From: Deltaproteobacteria bacterium
GTDB lineage: Bacteria > Desulfobacterota_C > Deferrisomatia > Deferrisomatales > JACRMM01
Assembly (NCBI GenBank): GCA_016218905.1
Contig: JACRCS010000907.1
Span: 1-32,418, forward strand
DNA length: 32,418 nt
Direction of reading: 5' to 3'
Shown here piece after piece: positions 1 through 7,059 of the stretch. Both the position numbers and the translations under genes were made by a program. Each line of letters starts with the position of its first letter. Position 1 is the first letter of the stretch. The notes beneath the pieces are model-generated. The model was not told the DNA's origin. It worked only from the letters and a program-made list of their open reading frames with translations, and did not search any database.

Positions 1-384
1 GAGGAGGAGGTCCTCATCCCGGAGCTCTCGGCGCGCGTGTCGGAGTGCGACGCCGTCATCGTCCTCACGGTGGCCGACCACGTCGTCCTCCGGCGGCTCC
101 TGCGGCAGGCGCGAAGCGTCTCGGCCGCCGCGGCCGAGGGCCTGATCGGGGAGATCGGACGGAAGATCTCCGAGCACGTGCGCTTCGAGGAGCAGACGCT
201 CTACCCCGCCCTGGAAGCGGCTCTGGGCCGGGAACGGCTCAACGAGCTCGCCCAGGAGCTCGCCTTCGGCTCGGAAGGAAGGGCCGTGAGAGGCGCCCAG
301 CACGAGATCCTTCACGGGGAGGCAGGGGCGGAGATCGAACCCGAAACGGGCGGCGGAGGCAGGCGACGCCGTGCCGGGACCTAG
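1..384 (+). CDS. Hemerythrin HHE-domain protein, 3' part only
   Basis: The reading frame is open from base 1, so the gene starts outside the window. The visible part begins with EEEVLIPEL, which looks like the end of the first HHE iron-binding helix. It is followed by a His in VADHVVL and a second helix with EHVRFEEQTLYPALE. This His/Glu spacing is that of the hemerythrin-like four-helix fold, which binds a di-iron centre used for oxygen or NO sensing or storage. The tail is Gly/Arg-rich and low in complexity. The gene ends 60 bp before the UbiD-like gene and no functional link to it is evident. A GTG at 37 could be read as a start, but it would remove the first HHE element, so I prefer a truncated gene. 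Confidence 0.72.
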   Translation, partial: EEEVLIPELSARVSECDAVIVLTVADHVVLRRLLRQARSVSAAAAEGLIGEIGRKISEHVRFEEQTLYPALEAALGRERLNELAQELAFGSEGRAVRGAQHEILHGEAGAEIEPETGGGGRRRRAGT

Positions 385-444
385 ATCGAGGGCGACCATC
401 GGCAGGTAACGAAAGCCGAACCAACCGAAGGAAGGAGAACATTC

Positions 445-1929
445 ATGGCGTATCACAGTCTGAAGGAGTGGATCGCGGCGTTGGAGGAAGACGGCGACCT
501 GAAGCGCGTCAAGGCGGAGGTCGACTGGAACCAGGAGATCTCCGGCGTCATCCGGCGCGTCTACGACATGAAGGAGAAGGCTCCGGCCCTGCTCTTCGAA
601 AACCTCAAGGACTACAAGAACACCTGGGGGACCAAGCTCTTCACCGCCTCCCTCGTGACCCACGGCCGGATCGCGAAGATGCTCGGCCTGTCTCGGAATA
701 CCCCGATCTCCGAGATCGTGCAGACGGTGCGGCAGCGGATCAAGAACCCTGTCAAGCCGAGACTCGTCCAGGACGGCTCCTGCAAGGAGTTCATCCACAA
801 GGGCGAGGACGTCAACATCCTCCAGTTCCCCGTGCCCTTCTGGAACGAGTTCGACCACGGCCGCTACATGACGACCTTCGGCGGCGTGATCACGAAGCAT
901 CCGGCGACGTCCGGTGCTCACGCGGGGTGGCAGAACATGGGTCTCTACCGCGGGGAAGTGCACGGTCCGGACAAACTCGGCGTTCTCCTGTCGCCGGTCA
1001 AGCACCTCGGGCAGCACTACCTGGAGTACATGAAGCTGAAGAAGCCCATGGAGGTCGCCTTCGTCTACGGCTGGGACCCGGTCCTGCCCTTTACGGCTGC
1101 GACCCCGTACCCGGCCGGAGTTTCCGAGTTCGACATGATGGGCGCTCTGCGCGGGGAACCCGTGGAGGTGGTCAAGTGCGAGACGGTCGACCTCGTCGTG
1201 CCGGCCCACGCCGAGATCGTCCTCGAAGGGGTGATCGACATCGACCCGGATTCCTACATCGACGAGGGACCTTTCGGGGAGTTCCCGGGCTACTACACGG
1301 GGGGCACGCAGAAGCGGCCGTGGGCGAAGATCACCTGCGTCACCCACCGCAAGGACCCCATCTTCCAGGGGACTCTGGAGGGGCGCACGCCTCACGAGGA
1401 CGGCCAGATCAGCTCCATCAGTGTCTCGGTGCTCGCCTGGGACGCGCTCGAACGGATGGGGATCCCCGGCATCACCGACGTCTACTGCCCGCCGTCGGTC
1501 GGGTTCGGGACGAGCGTGCGCGTCCAGATCGAGAAGAAGTACGCGGGCCACGCCCGTCAGATCGCCGCGTGCCTGTGGAGCGCGACGCCGACCTGCTTCA
1601 AGAACGTCACGGTCGTCGAAGAGGACATCGACATCCACGACAACGACGCCATGGAGTGGGCCTTCGCCTACCGGGTGGACCCGAAGGAGGACATCGTCGT
1701 CTTCCCGTACGCGCCCGGCTCGGCGCTGGACCCGAGCAGCGACCCCCAGTGGCACGAGGCGAAGGGGTACATCGCCGGCCGGTGGAACCGGCTCCTGATC
1801 GACGCGACCCGGACGTGGCGCTTCGGTCGCCGGGAGGCGTGGCGCGGGGAGCTCTTCCCGCTCATGGCCGCGCCGAGCGACGCCGTCAAGCAGCGCGTCG
1901 AGGAGCGGTGGAAGGAGTTCGGAATTTGA
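445..1929 (+). CDS. UbiD-family prenylated-FMN decarboxylase
   Basis: This 494-aa protein has the normal length for the UbiD family, whose members (de)carboxylate aromatic or unsaturated acids using prenylated FMN. The conserved Arg is in NMGLYRG (R169), and the acidic pair is in DEGPFGEFPGYY (E274 and E279). These match the Glu/Arg/Glu arrangement known from Fdc1 and UbiD. A further conserved Glu is in VVPAHAEIVLEG (E257). The ATG at 445 has AAGGAG about 8 bases upstream. No UbiX prenyltransferase is present in the window, so the cofactor must be made elsewhere. Its position ahead of acyl-CoA-metabolism genes suggests catabolic decarboxylation, as in phthaloyl-CoA or hydroxybenzoate routes, rather than ubiquinone synthesis. 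The substrate cannot be read from the sequence. Confidence 0.9.
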   Translation: MAYHSLKEWIAALEEDGDLKRVKAEVDWNQEISGVIRRVYDMKEKAPALLFENLKDYKNTWGTKLFTASLVTHGRIAKMLGLSRNTPISEIVQTVRQRIKNPVKPRLVQDGSCKEFIHKGEDVNILQFPVPFWNEFDHGRYMTTFGGVITKHPATSGAHAGWQNMGLYRGEVHGPDKLGVLLSPVKHLGQHYLEYMKLKKPMEVAFVYGWDPVLPFTAATPYPAGVSEFDMMGALRGEPVEVVKCETVDLVVPAHAEIVLEGVIDIDPDSYIDEGPFGEFPGYYTGGTQKRPWAKITCVTHRKDPIFQGTLEGRTPHEDGQISSISVSVLAWDALERMGIPGITDVYCPPSVGFGTSVRVQIEKKYAGHARQIAACLWSATPTCFKNVTVVEEDIDIHDNDAMEWAFAYRVDPKEDIVVFPYAPGSALDPSSDPQWHEAKGYIAGRWNRLLIDATRTWRFGRREAWRGELFPLMAAPSDAVKQRVEERWKEFGI

Positions 1930-1934
1930 GCCTC

Positions 1935-1969
1935 GGGGCGGCTCCCCCGATCGCCTGGGGAGCCGCCCC
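1935..1969 (+). terminator. Strong hairpin after the UbiD-like gene
   Basis: A perfect 13-bp inverted repeat (GGGGCGGCTCCCC at 1935-1947, GGGGAGCCGCCCC at 1957-1969) with a 9-nt loop starts 5 bases after the UbiD-like stop codon. Only a short pyrimidine stretch (TCTCGTC) follows. It may be an intrinsic terminator, an attenuator or an RNA-stabilising 3' structure. It separates the decarboxylase from the rest of cluster 1. Confidence 0.6.
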
Positions 1970-2005
1970 TCTCGTCCGACGGACTATGCGGGAGGAGCGG
2001 TTGCC

Positions 2006-3790
2006 GTGAGCGCAGAGATTCCCAGACCGGGCGGCGGAGACTTCCTGACGAGCGTTAGCCGTTGGGAGGACGTGTTCGTGCCCGAAGAGTTCGCCACGGA
2101 GCACCGGATGATCGGCGACTCGCTCGAGAAGTTCATCGCGCGGGAGGTCGAGCCCCTCGGCGACGCCGGGGAGAAGCCCGACTACCAGCTCACGAGGCGG
2201 ATCCTGGAGAAGGCGGGAGAGGCGGGGATCCTCGGCGCCTGCCTTCCGGAGCAGTACGGCGGGCTCGGGCTGAACGGCGTGCGCTTCGCCCTCATCAAGG
2301 AGAAGCTCAACAACGGCTCCTCCTCCATCGTGACCGCGATCGGCGGCCAAATCGGCATCGGCATGCTGCCGATCGTCTTCTTCGGCACCGACGAGCAGCG
2401 GCGGAAGTACCTGCCCGGCTTGACGGCGGGCACGCTCACGACCGCCTTCGCGCTGACGGAGCCGTGGGCCGGGACCGACGCGTCGGCGATCCGGATGAGC
2501 GCCAGGCTCTCGGACGACGGCACCTACTACACGCTGAACGGCACGAAGGTCTTCATCACGAACGCGGGTTTCGCGGACATCTTCGTCGTCTTCGCGAAGA
2601 TCGACCGCAAGGAGTTTAGCGCCTTCATCGTCGAGCGCGGGAGCGAGGGCGTGACGATCGGCCCCGAGGAGCAGAAGATGGGTCTCAAGGGCTCCTCCAC
2701 GTGCTCCCTCACTTTCGACGACGTGCGGGTGCCGGCCGGAAACCTCCTCGGCCGCCCCGGGCACGGCCACCTCTTCGCCTTCAACGTCCTGAACTTCGGG
2801 AGGCTCTCCGTCGGCGCCGGCTGCCTCGGCAACGCCAAGGAGGCGCTCGAGTGCTCGGTCAAGTACGCCAATCAGCGCGTCCAGTTCGGCCGGCCCATCT
2901 CCGGATTCCCGCTCATCGCCAAGAAGATCGCCGAGATGAACGTCCGGGCGTACGTCCTGGAGAGCATGGTCTACCGGACGGCCGCCCTCATGGACCTCGG
3001 CCTCGGCGAGCTCGACTTCAGCGATCCGGACCTGGGAGAGAAGTCCCGGCGGGCGGTCGGCGAATACATGGTCGAGTGCGCCGTCAACAAGGTCTTCGGG
3101 TCGGAGACGCTCGGCTTCGTGGCCGACGAGGGGCTCCAGATCCACGGCGGTTACGGCTACATGAAGGAGTTCCGGATCGAGGGCATCTACCGGGACGCGA
3201 GGATCAAGCGGATCTTCGAGGGGACGAACGAGATCAACCGCCTGTTCATCGCCAACACGCTGGCGCGGAAGGTCCTCAAGGGGCGCGCCGAGGCGCTGCG
3301 GCAGGCGATCGAGGCGGCCCGGGGGGGCTTCGAGCCCGAACTTTCCGAGGTGCCCCCGGAGGGTACCTCCGAAGGGGACGCCTGCCGGGTCCGCCTGGCG
3401 AAGCGGCTCTTCCTGCTCTCCTTCGGGGCCGCCCTGGAGAAGTACGGAGCCCGCCTGGAGGAGGAGCAGGAGGTCTGCAGCGACCTCGGCGACATGGTGA
3501 TCGACGTCTTCGCCATGGAGAGCGCGTCCCTGCGGGCGCGTAAGATCCTGGAGCTGAAGGGCGGCCGCGGGGCCGAGGCCTCGAGGAGCATGACGACCAT
3601 CTTCCTGCAAGAGGCCTTGGGGAGGATCGGCTCCCTCGCAAGGGGGCTCGCCCGAGTGGTAGGCGACCGCGACGGTTTCGCCGAGAGGCTCTCCTCGCTG
3701 GACCCGTGGAGGCTCTGCGCGGCCGACACCGTCGCCTTGAAACGTCAACTCGCGGCCAGGGTCATCGAAGCGGAGAGGTACGTCTGCTAA
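2006..3790 (+). CDS. Acyl-CoA dehydrogenase, VLCAD/ACAD9-like long form
   Basis: This 594-aa FAD flavoprotein should oxidise an acyl-CoA to the 2,3-enoyl-CoA. The acyl-CoA dehydrogenase core covers about residues 30-420, with FALTEPWAGTDAS at 148-160 and the helical C-terminal core including IHGGYGYM at 379-386. The canonical catalytic base is present in IFEGTNEI (E405). Residues 425-594 form an extra helical domain, as in VLCAD and ACAD9, which mediates membrane association or dimer interactions in those enzymes. The GTG start at 2006 follows GGGAGGAG at good spacing. It is the first gene of the tight group that runs through to the ligase at 8643. Chain length and substrate cannot be assigned. 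Confidence 0.9.
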   Translation: MSAEIPRPGGGDFLTSVSRWEDVFVPEEFATEHRMIGDSLEKFIAREVEPLGDAGEKPDYQLTRRILEKAGEAGILGACLPEQYGGLGLNGVRFALIKEKLNNGSSSIVTAIGGQIGIGMLPIVFFGTDEQRRKYLPGLTAGTLTTAFALTEPWAGTDASAIRMSARLSDDGTYYTLNGTKVFITNAGFADIFVVFAKIDRKEFSAFIVERGSEGVTIGPEEQKMGLKGSSTCSLTFDDVRVPAGNLLGRPGHGHLFAFNVLNFGRLSVGAGCLGNAKEALECSVKYANQRVQFGRPISGFPLIAKKIAEMNVRAYVLESMVYRTAALMDLGLGELDFSDPDLGEKSRRAVGEYMVECAVNKVFGSETLGFVADEGLQIHGGYGYMKEFRIEGIYRDARIKRIFEGTNEINRLFIANTLARKVLKGRAEALRQAIEAARGGFEPELSEVPPEGTSEGDACRVRLAKRLFLLSFGAALEKYGARLEEEQEVCSDLGDMVIDVFAMESASLRARKILELKGGRGAEASRSMTTIFLQEALGRIGSLARGLARVVGDRDGFAERLSSLDPWRLCAADTVALKRQLAARVIEAERYVC

Positions 3791-3813
3791 CCGTAATGAA
3801 AGGAGCGAAGGGC

Positions 3814-4575
3814 ATGGGGCGCTTGGAAGGCAGGGTGGCGGTCGTGACGGGTGCGGGGAGGGGAATCGGCGCGGGCACCGCGAAACGGCTGGCGCGGGAA
3901 GGGGCGAAGGTCGCGGTGCTGGACCTGTCCGAAGAGCTCTGTTCGGAGACGGTCGGAGCCATCACCGCGGCCGGGGGCGAGGCGCTCGCGGTCGGCTGCG
4001 ACGTGGTGGACGCGGCCCAGGTCGAGGCCGCCGTGGCCAAGGTCGTCTCCCGGTTCGGTCGCCTCGACATCCTGGTCAACAACGCGGGCTTCGCCCGGGA
4101 CAACCTCTTCCACCGGATGTCCGAGGACGAGTGGGACAGCGTCATCGGCGTGCACCTGAAGGGGAGCTTCCTCTTCGCGAAGGCCGTGCAGAAGCACATG
4201 GTCGGCCAGCGGTACGGGAAGATCATCAACACCAGCAGCCTCGGCGCTTGGGGAAAACGCGGGCAGGCGAACTACTCGACCGCCAAGATGGGCCTCCAGG
4301 GCTTCACGAAGACGCTCGCCATCGAGCTCGGGCCGTTCAACATCAACGTGAACTGCGTCGCGCCGGGGTTCATCGACACGGAGATGACGCGGAACACGGC
4401 CGCGCGGCTGGGTCTCGACTTCGAGGAGGTGAAGAAGAAGGCGAGCGAGTCGATCCCCCTGCGGCGGGTCGGAGTGCCGGAGGACGTGGCGAACCTCATC
4501 GCCTTTCTCGTCAGCGAGGAGGCGAGCTACGTTACCGGCGAGGTGATCTGCGTGGGCGGCGGCGCCAAGCCATGA
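3814..4575 (+). CDS. SDR-family oxidoreductase (FabG-like)
   Basis: This is a 253-aa classical short-chain dehydrogenase. It has TGAGRGIG at 12-19 for NAD(P) binding, NNAG at 89-92, Ser141/142, and the catalytic pair Tyr154 and Lys158 in YSTAK. It probably oxidises a 3-hydroxyacyl-CoA or reduces a 3-ketoacyl thioester. The frame is open further upstream and includes an ATG at 3796, but I chose ATG 3814. AAAGGAG lies 8 bases before it, and the protein then begins right at the Rossmann strand as is usual in the family. Its TGA overlaps the next start codon (ATGA), implying translational coupling to the hydratase gene. Confidence 0.88.
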   Translation: MGRLEGRVAVVTGAGRGIGAGTAKRLAREGAKVAVLDLSEELCSETVGAITAAGGEALAVGCDVVDAAQVEAAVAKVVSRFGRLDILVNNAGFARDNLFHRMSEDEWDSVIGVHLKGSFLFAKAVQKHMVGQRYGKIINTSSLGAWGKRGQANYSTAKMGLQGFTKTLAIELGPFNINVNCVAPGFIDTEMTRNTAARLGLDFEEVKKKASESIPLRRVGVPEDVANLIAFLVSEEASYVTGEVICVGGGAKP

Positions 4576-4997
4576 TCGACCGAAGCGCCGTCGGCGCCGA
4601 GTGCGGCCCCTACGAGTTCGAGGTGGAGAAGGGCGCCATCCGCGCCTTCGCCGGCGCCATCGGCGACGGGAATCCTCTCTACCACGACGAAGCCTACGCC
4701 CGCCGCCAGGGGTACGCGGGCCTGGTTGCCCCGCCGACCTTCCCCCAGACCTTCAAGATGCCCTTGCCCGGCCTGGAGAAGGTGGACAAGCGGAGGACCC
4801 TCCACGGCGCGCAGGAGTTCCTCTACGAGCGCCCCCTGGTGGCGGGGGACGTCCTGCGCTGCACGAGCAAGTTGGTGGACGTCTTCGAACGGGCGGGGAA
4901 GCAGGGCGTCATGACCTTCTGCGTCGTCGAGATCCGGGGCGAGGAGCCGGGGGGTAAGCTCGTCTTTCGCTGCCTGACGACGATCATCCACCGCTGA
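4572..4997 (+). CDS. MaoC-fold hydratase subunit, N-terminal (FAS1-dehydratase) type
   Basis: This 141-aa single hot-dog-fold protein has a hydratase motif: GDGNPLYHDE gives Asp32, Asn34 and His38 with the D-x-N-x3-H spacing of R-specific enoyl-CoA hydratases. This is followed by YAGLVAPPTF, typical of the MaoC_dehydrat_N family. It overlaps the SDR stop by 4 bases and is 12 bases ahead of a second MaoC gene. The two probably form a heteromeric hydratase, as in ChsH1/ChsH2 of steroid side-chain degradation. Its role would be hydration of the enoyl-CoA made by the acyl-CoA dehydrogenase at 2006-3790. Unlike many N-type subunits it keeps a plausible Asp/His pair, so both partners may be catalytic. 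Confidence 0.85.
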   Translation: MIDRSAVGAECGPYEFEVEKGAIRAFAGAIGDGNPLYHDEAYARRQGYAGLVAPPTFPQTFKMPLPGLEKVDKRRTLHGAQEFLYERPLVAGDVLRCTSKLVDVFERAGKQGVMTFCVVEIRGEEPGGKLVFRCLTTIIHR

Positions 4998-5009
4998 AGG
5001 GAGGGGCTC

Positions 5010-5480
5010 GTGGGCATCGACTGGGGAGAGTGGGTCGTCGGGCAGGAGAGGGAGTTCGTAAAGCCCCCCGTCGACAAGGTGCAGCTCGTGAAGTACGCCG
5101 GGGCTGCTGCGGACTTCAACCTGATCCACACGGACGACGAGACCGCGCGGCGGGCCGGCTTCCCCGGCGTGATCGTCCAGGGGATGCTCGTGATGGGCTC
5201 CCTCGGCCAGTACCTGGGGGAGCTCGTCCAGGGACGCGGCTTCGTCAGCCGGCTCCAGGCGCGCTTCCTGGGGGTCGTGCTCCCGGGGGTCCCCATCGCC
5301 TGCCGCCTGAAGGTCACCGGAACGGACCGGGAGAAGGGGACGGTGGACTTCGACCTCGCCGCCGAGACGGAGCCCGGCCGACCGTCCCTGGCCGGAGGCG
5401 CGACGATCACCCTCTTCCCGGGGACGCCGGGGGACCCACGGAGGGGGTTTTCAGCATCTCATAAAGGAGAGCGTTCATGA
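5010..5480 (+). CDS. MaoC-fold hydratase subunit, C-terminal type
   Basis: This 156-aa MaoC-like hot-dog protein carries the hydratase motif ADFNLIHTDDETARRAGF, giving Asp35, Asn37 and His40. That is the catalytic Asp/His pair of R-hydratases. The loop FPGVIVQGML follows, as in MaoC dehydratases. The start is GTG at 5010, after GAAGGGAGGGG. The last ~15 residues are a polar tail (RRGFSASHKGERS) produced by the overlap with the next gene, whose ATG lies in this gene's stop (ATGA). Pairing with the gene at 4572-4997 suggests a two-subunit enoyl-CoA hydratase that feeds the thiolase-like protein immediately downstream. Confidence 0.87.
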   Translation: MGIDWGEWVVGQEREFVKPPVDKVQLVKYAGAAADFNLIHTDDETARRAGFPGVIVQGMLVMGSLGQYLGELVQGRGFVSRLQARFLGVVLPGVPIACRLKVTGTDREKGTVDFDLAAETEPGRPSLAGGATITLFPGTPGDPRRGFSASHKGERS

Positions 5481-6610
5481 GATCCGAGCGGATCGCCGCG
5501 ATCGTCGGGGTGGCGGAGTCGGACCTGGGAGAGCTGCCGGGCAGAAACGTCCTGCAGTTGCAGGCCCAGGCCGCCAAGCGCGCCCTGGACGACGCCGGGC
5601 TGACGAAGAACGACGTCGAGGCGCTCTTCAGCGCCGGGAACTGGGCCCGCTTCCCCTGCCTCATGCTCGCGGAGTACTTGGGCCTGCAGCCCAAGTACAC
5701 GGACGGGACCGACGTCGGGGGCTCCTCCTTCGAATCCCACGTGGCCCACGCGGTGGCGGGGATCCGGTGCGGACTCTTCGACGTCGCCCTCATCACGTAC
5801 GGCAGCACGAACCGGACGAACCCGGCGCCCTCGTTCTCGAGCCTGACGACCAAGTACGAGGACCCCTTCGGGCTTCCGTCCCCCGCCGGCCACTACGCGC
5901 TCGCCGCCATGCGGCACATGCACCAGTACGGGACCACTTCGGAACAGCTGGCCGAGATCGCCGTGGCGACCCGCAAGTGGGCGAACCTAAACGAGAAGGC
6001 CTTCAAGAAGGGGCCTCTCACCGTCGAGGACGTCCTCACCTCGCCGATGATCGCCGAGCCGCTCCACCTCCTCGACTGCTGCCTCATCACCGACGGCGGG
6101 GGCGCGGTCGTCGTCGCTTCCGAACGGGCCGCGAGAAACGCGAGAAAGACCCCTGTGTGGGTCTTGGGTCACGGGGAGGCGATCACGCACCACTCCGTCG
6201 CGTACATGCCGGACCTGACGGTCACGGCGGCCCGGGAGAGCGGGCGCCGCGCCATGGAGATGGCGGGCATCGGCCACGCGGAGGTGGACGTCACCGAGGT
6301 CTACGACTCCTTCACGATCACGGTTCTCCTGACGCTCGAGGCGCTCGGCTTCTGCGGCCCCGGAGAGGCCGGGGCCTTCGTCAGCGGACAGCGGACCGCC
6401 CCGGGCGGTCCCTTCCCGCTGAATACGAACGGTGGGGGGCTCTCCTACTGCCACCCCGGGATGTACGGGATCTTTCTGCTCATCGAGGCGGCGCGGCAGC
6501 TCCGGGCCGAATGCGGCCCGCGGCAGGTAGAGGACGCGAGGATCGCGTTGGTGAACGGAACGGGCGGAACGCTCTCCACCACCGCAACGGTCGTGCTAGC
6601 GAGGGACTGA
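5477..6610 (+). CDS. Thiolase-superfamily protein lacking the nucleophilic Cys (Ltp2-like, likely retro-aldolase)
   Basis: This 377-aa member of the SCPx/lipid-transfer thiolase branch has no Cys where the acylated nucleophile should be. The region reads TDVGGSSFESHV (79-90), with Gly/Ser instead of a CxxG motif. The usual His of H-D-x-F is Tyr276 in EVYDSF, while His326 in YCHPG is kept. The C-terminal Cys loop is replaced by NGTGGTLSTT. These losses fit the aldolase group typified by Ltp2, a thiolase-fold protein that works with a DUF35 partner to cleave a beta-hydroxyacyl-CoA without thiolysis. The gene is 1 nt before a DUF35 gene and directly after the MaoC pair, the same gene company as in steroid side-chain loci. 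A structural or inactive role is the alternative. Confidence 0.82.
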   Translation: MRSERIAAIVGVAESDLGELPGRNVLQLQAQAAKRALDDAGLTKNDVEALFSAGNWARFPCLMLAEYLGLQPKYTDGTDVGGSSFESHVAHAVAGIRCGLFDVALITYGSTNRTNPAPSFSSLTTKYEDPFGLPSPAGHYALAAMRHMHQYGTTSEQLAEIAVATRKWANLNEKAFKKGPLTVEDVLTSPMIAEPLHLLDCCLITDGGGAVVVASERAARNARKTPVWVLGHGEAITHHSVAYMPDLTVTAARESGRRAMEMAGIGHAEVDVTEVYDSFTITVLLTLEALGFCGPGEAGAFVSGQRTAPGGPFPLNTNGGGLSYCHPGMYGIFLLIEAARQLRAECGPRQVEDARIALVNGTGGTLSTTATVVLARD

Positions 6611-6611
6611 G

Positions 6612-7013
6612 ATGAAGGGCATCGATCCCAGGCCACTGATCGACGACGACTCGAGATCCTTCTGGGAGGGCGCCAGAGAGCAGCGGCTGATGATCCAGCG
6701 CTGCGGCGACTGCGGGAAGGCCGTCTTCTACCCCCGGTGCATCTGCCCGCACTGCTTCTCGGAGAAGCTCTCCTGGATCCAGGCGAGCGGCCGGGGGCGC
6801 ATCCACAGCTACACGGTCGTCCACCGGGCCCTGCCGCCCTTCAAGGATCAGACCCCGTACGTCGTCGCCCTCATCGACCTGGAGGAGGGCGTTCGGATGA
6901 TCAGCAGGGTGGTCAGCGATCGCCGGCAGGTAGCGATCGACAAGCCGGTCTCGGTCGTGTACGTGAAGGTGGACGACGAGGTGACGCTGCCGTGCTTCGA
7001 GGTGTCGGCGTAG
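6612..7013 (+). CDS. DUF35 OB-fold protein with zinc ribbon, partner of the thiolase-like protein
   Basis: This 133-aa protein has an N-terminal helix, then a rubredoxin-like zinc ribbon with Cys31, Cys34, Cys45 and Cys48 (CGDC and CPHC), and then an OB-fold domain rich in beta strands (residues ~55-133). DUF35 proteins bind acyl-CoA and form obligate complexes with thiolase-fold partners such as Ltp2-ChsH2 and BbsAB. The gene begins one base after the thiolase-like stop, so the two are very probably co-translated as a complex. The motif GRIHSYTVVHR is characteristic of the family. The last strands end normally, and the protein appears complete. Confidence 0.9.
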   Translation: MKGIDPRPLIDDDSRSFWEGAREQRLMIQRCGDCGKAVFYPRCICPHCFSEKLSWIQASGRGRIHSYTVVHRALPPFKDQTPYVVALIDLEEGVRMISRVVSDRRQVAIDKPVSVVYVKVDDEVTLPCFEVSA

Positions 7014-7059
7014 CGACGAACGCAGGCCCGGTCTCTCCGGCGGAAGAGGTGAGCACGTC

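Noticed and set aside
1886..3748. Minus-strand open frame of 620 codons opposite the acyl-CoA dehydrogenase
   Set aside because: It mirrors a clear dehydrogenase gene and has low-complexity acidic/Leu/Gly content, so it is a shadow.
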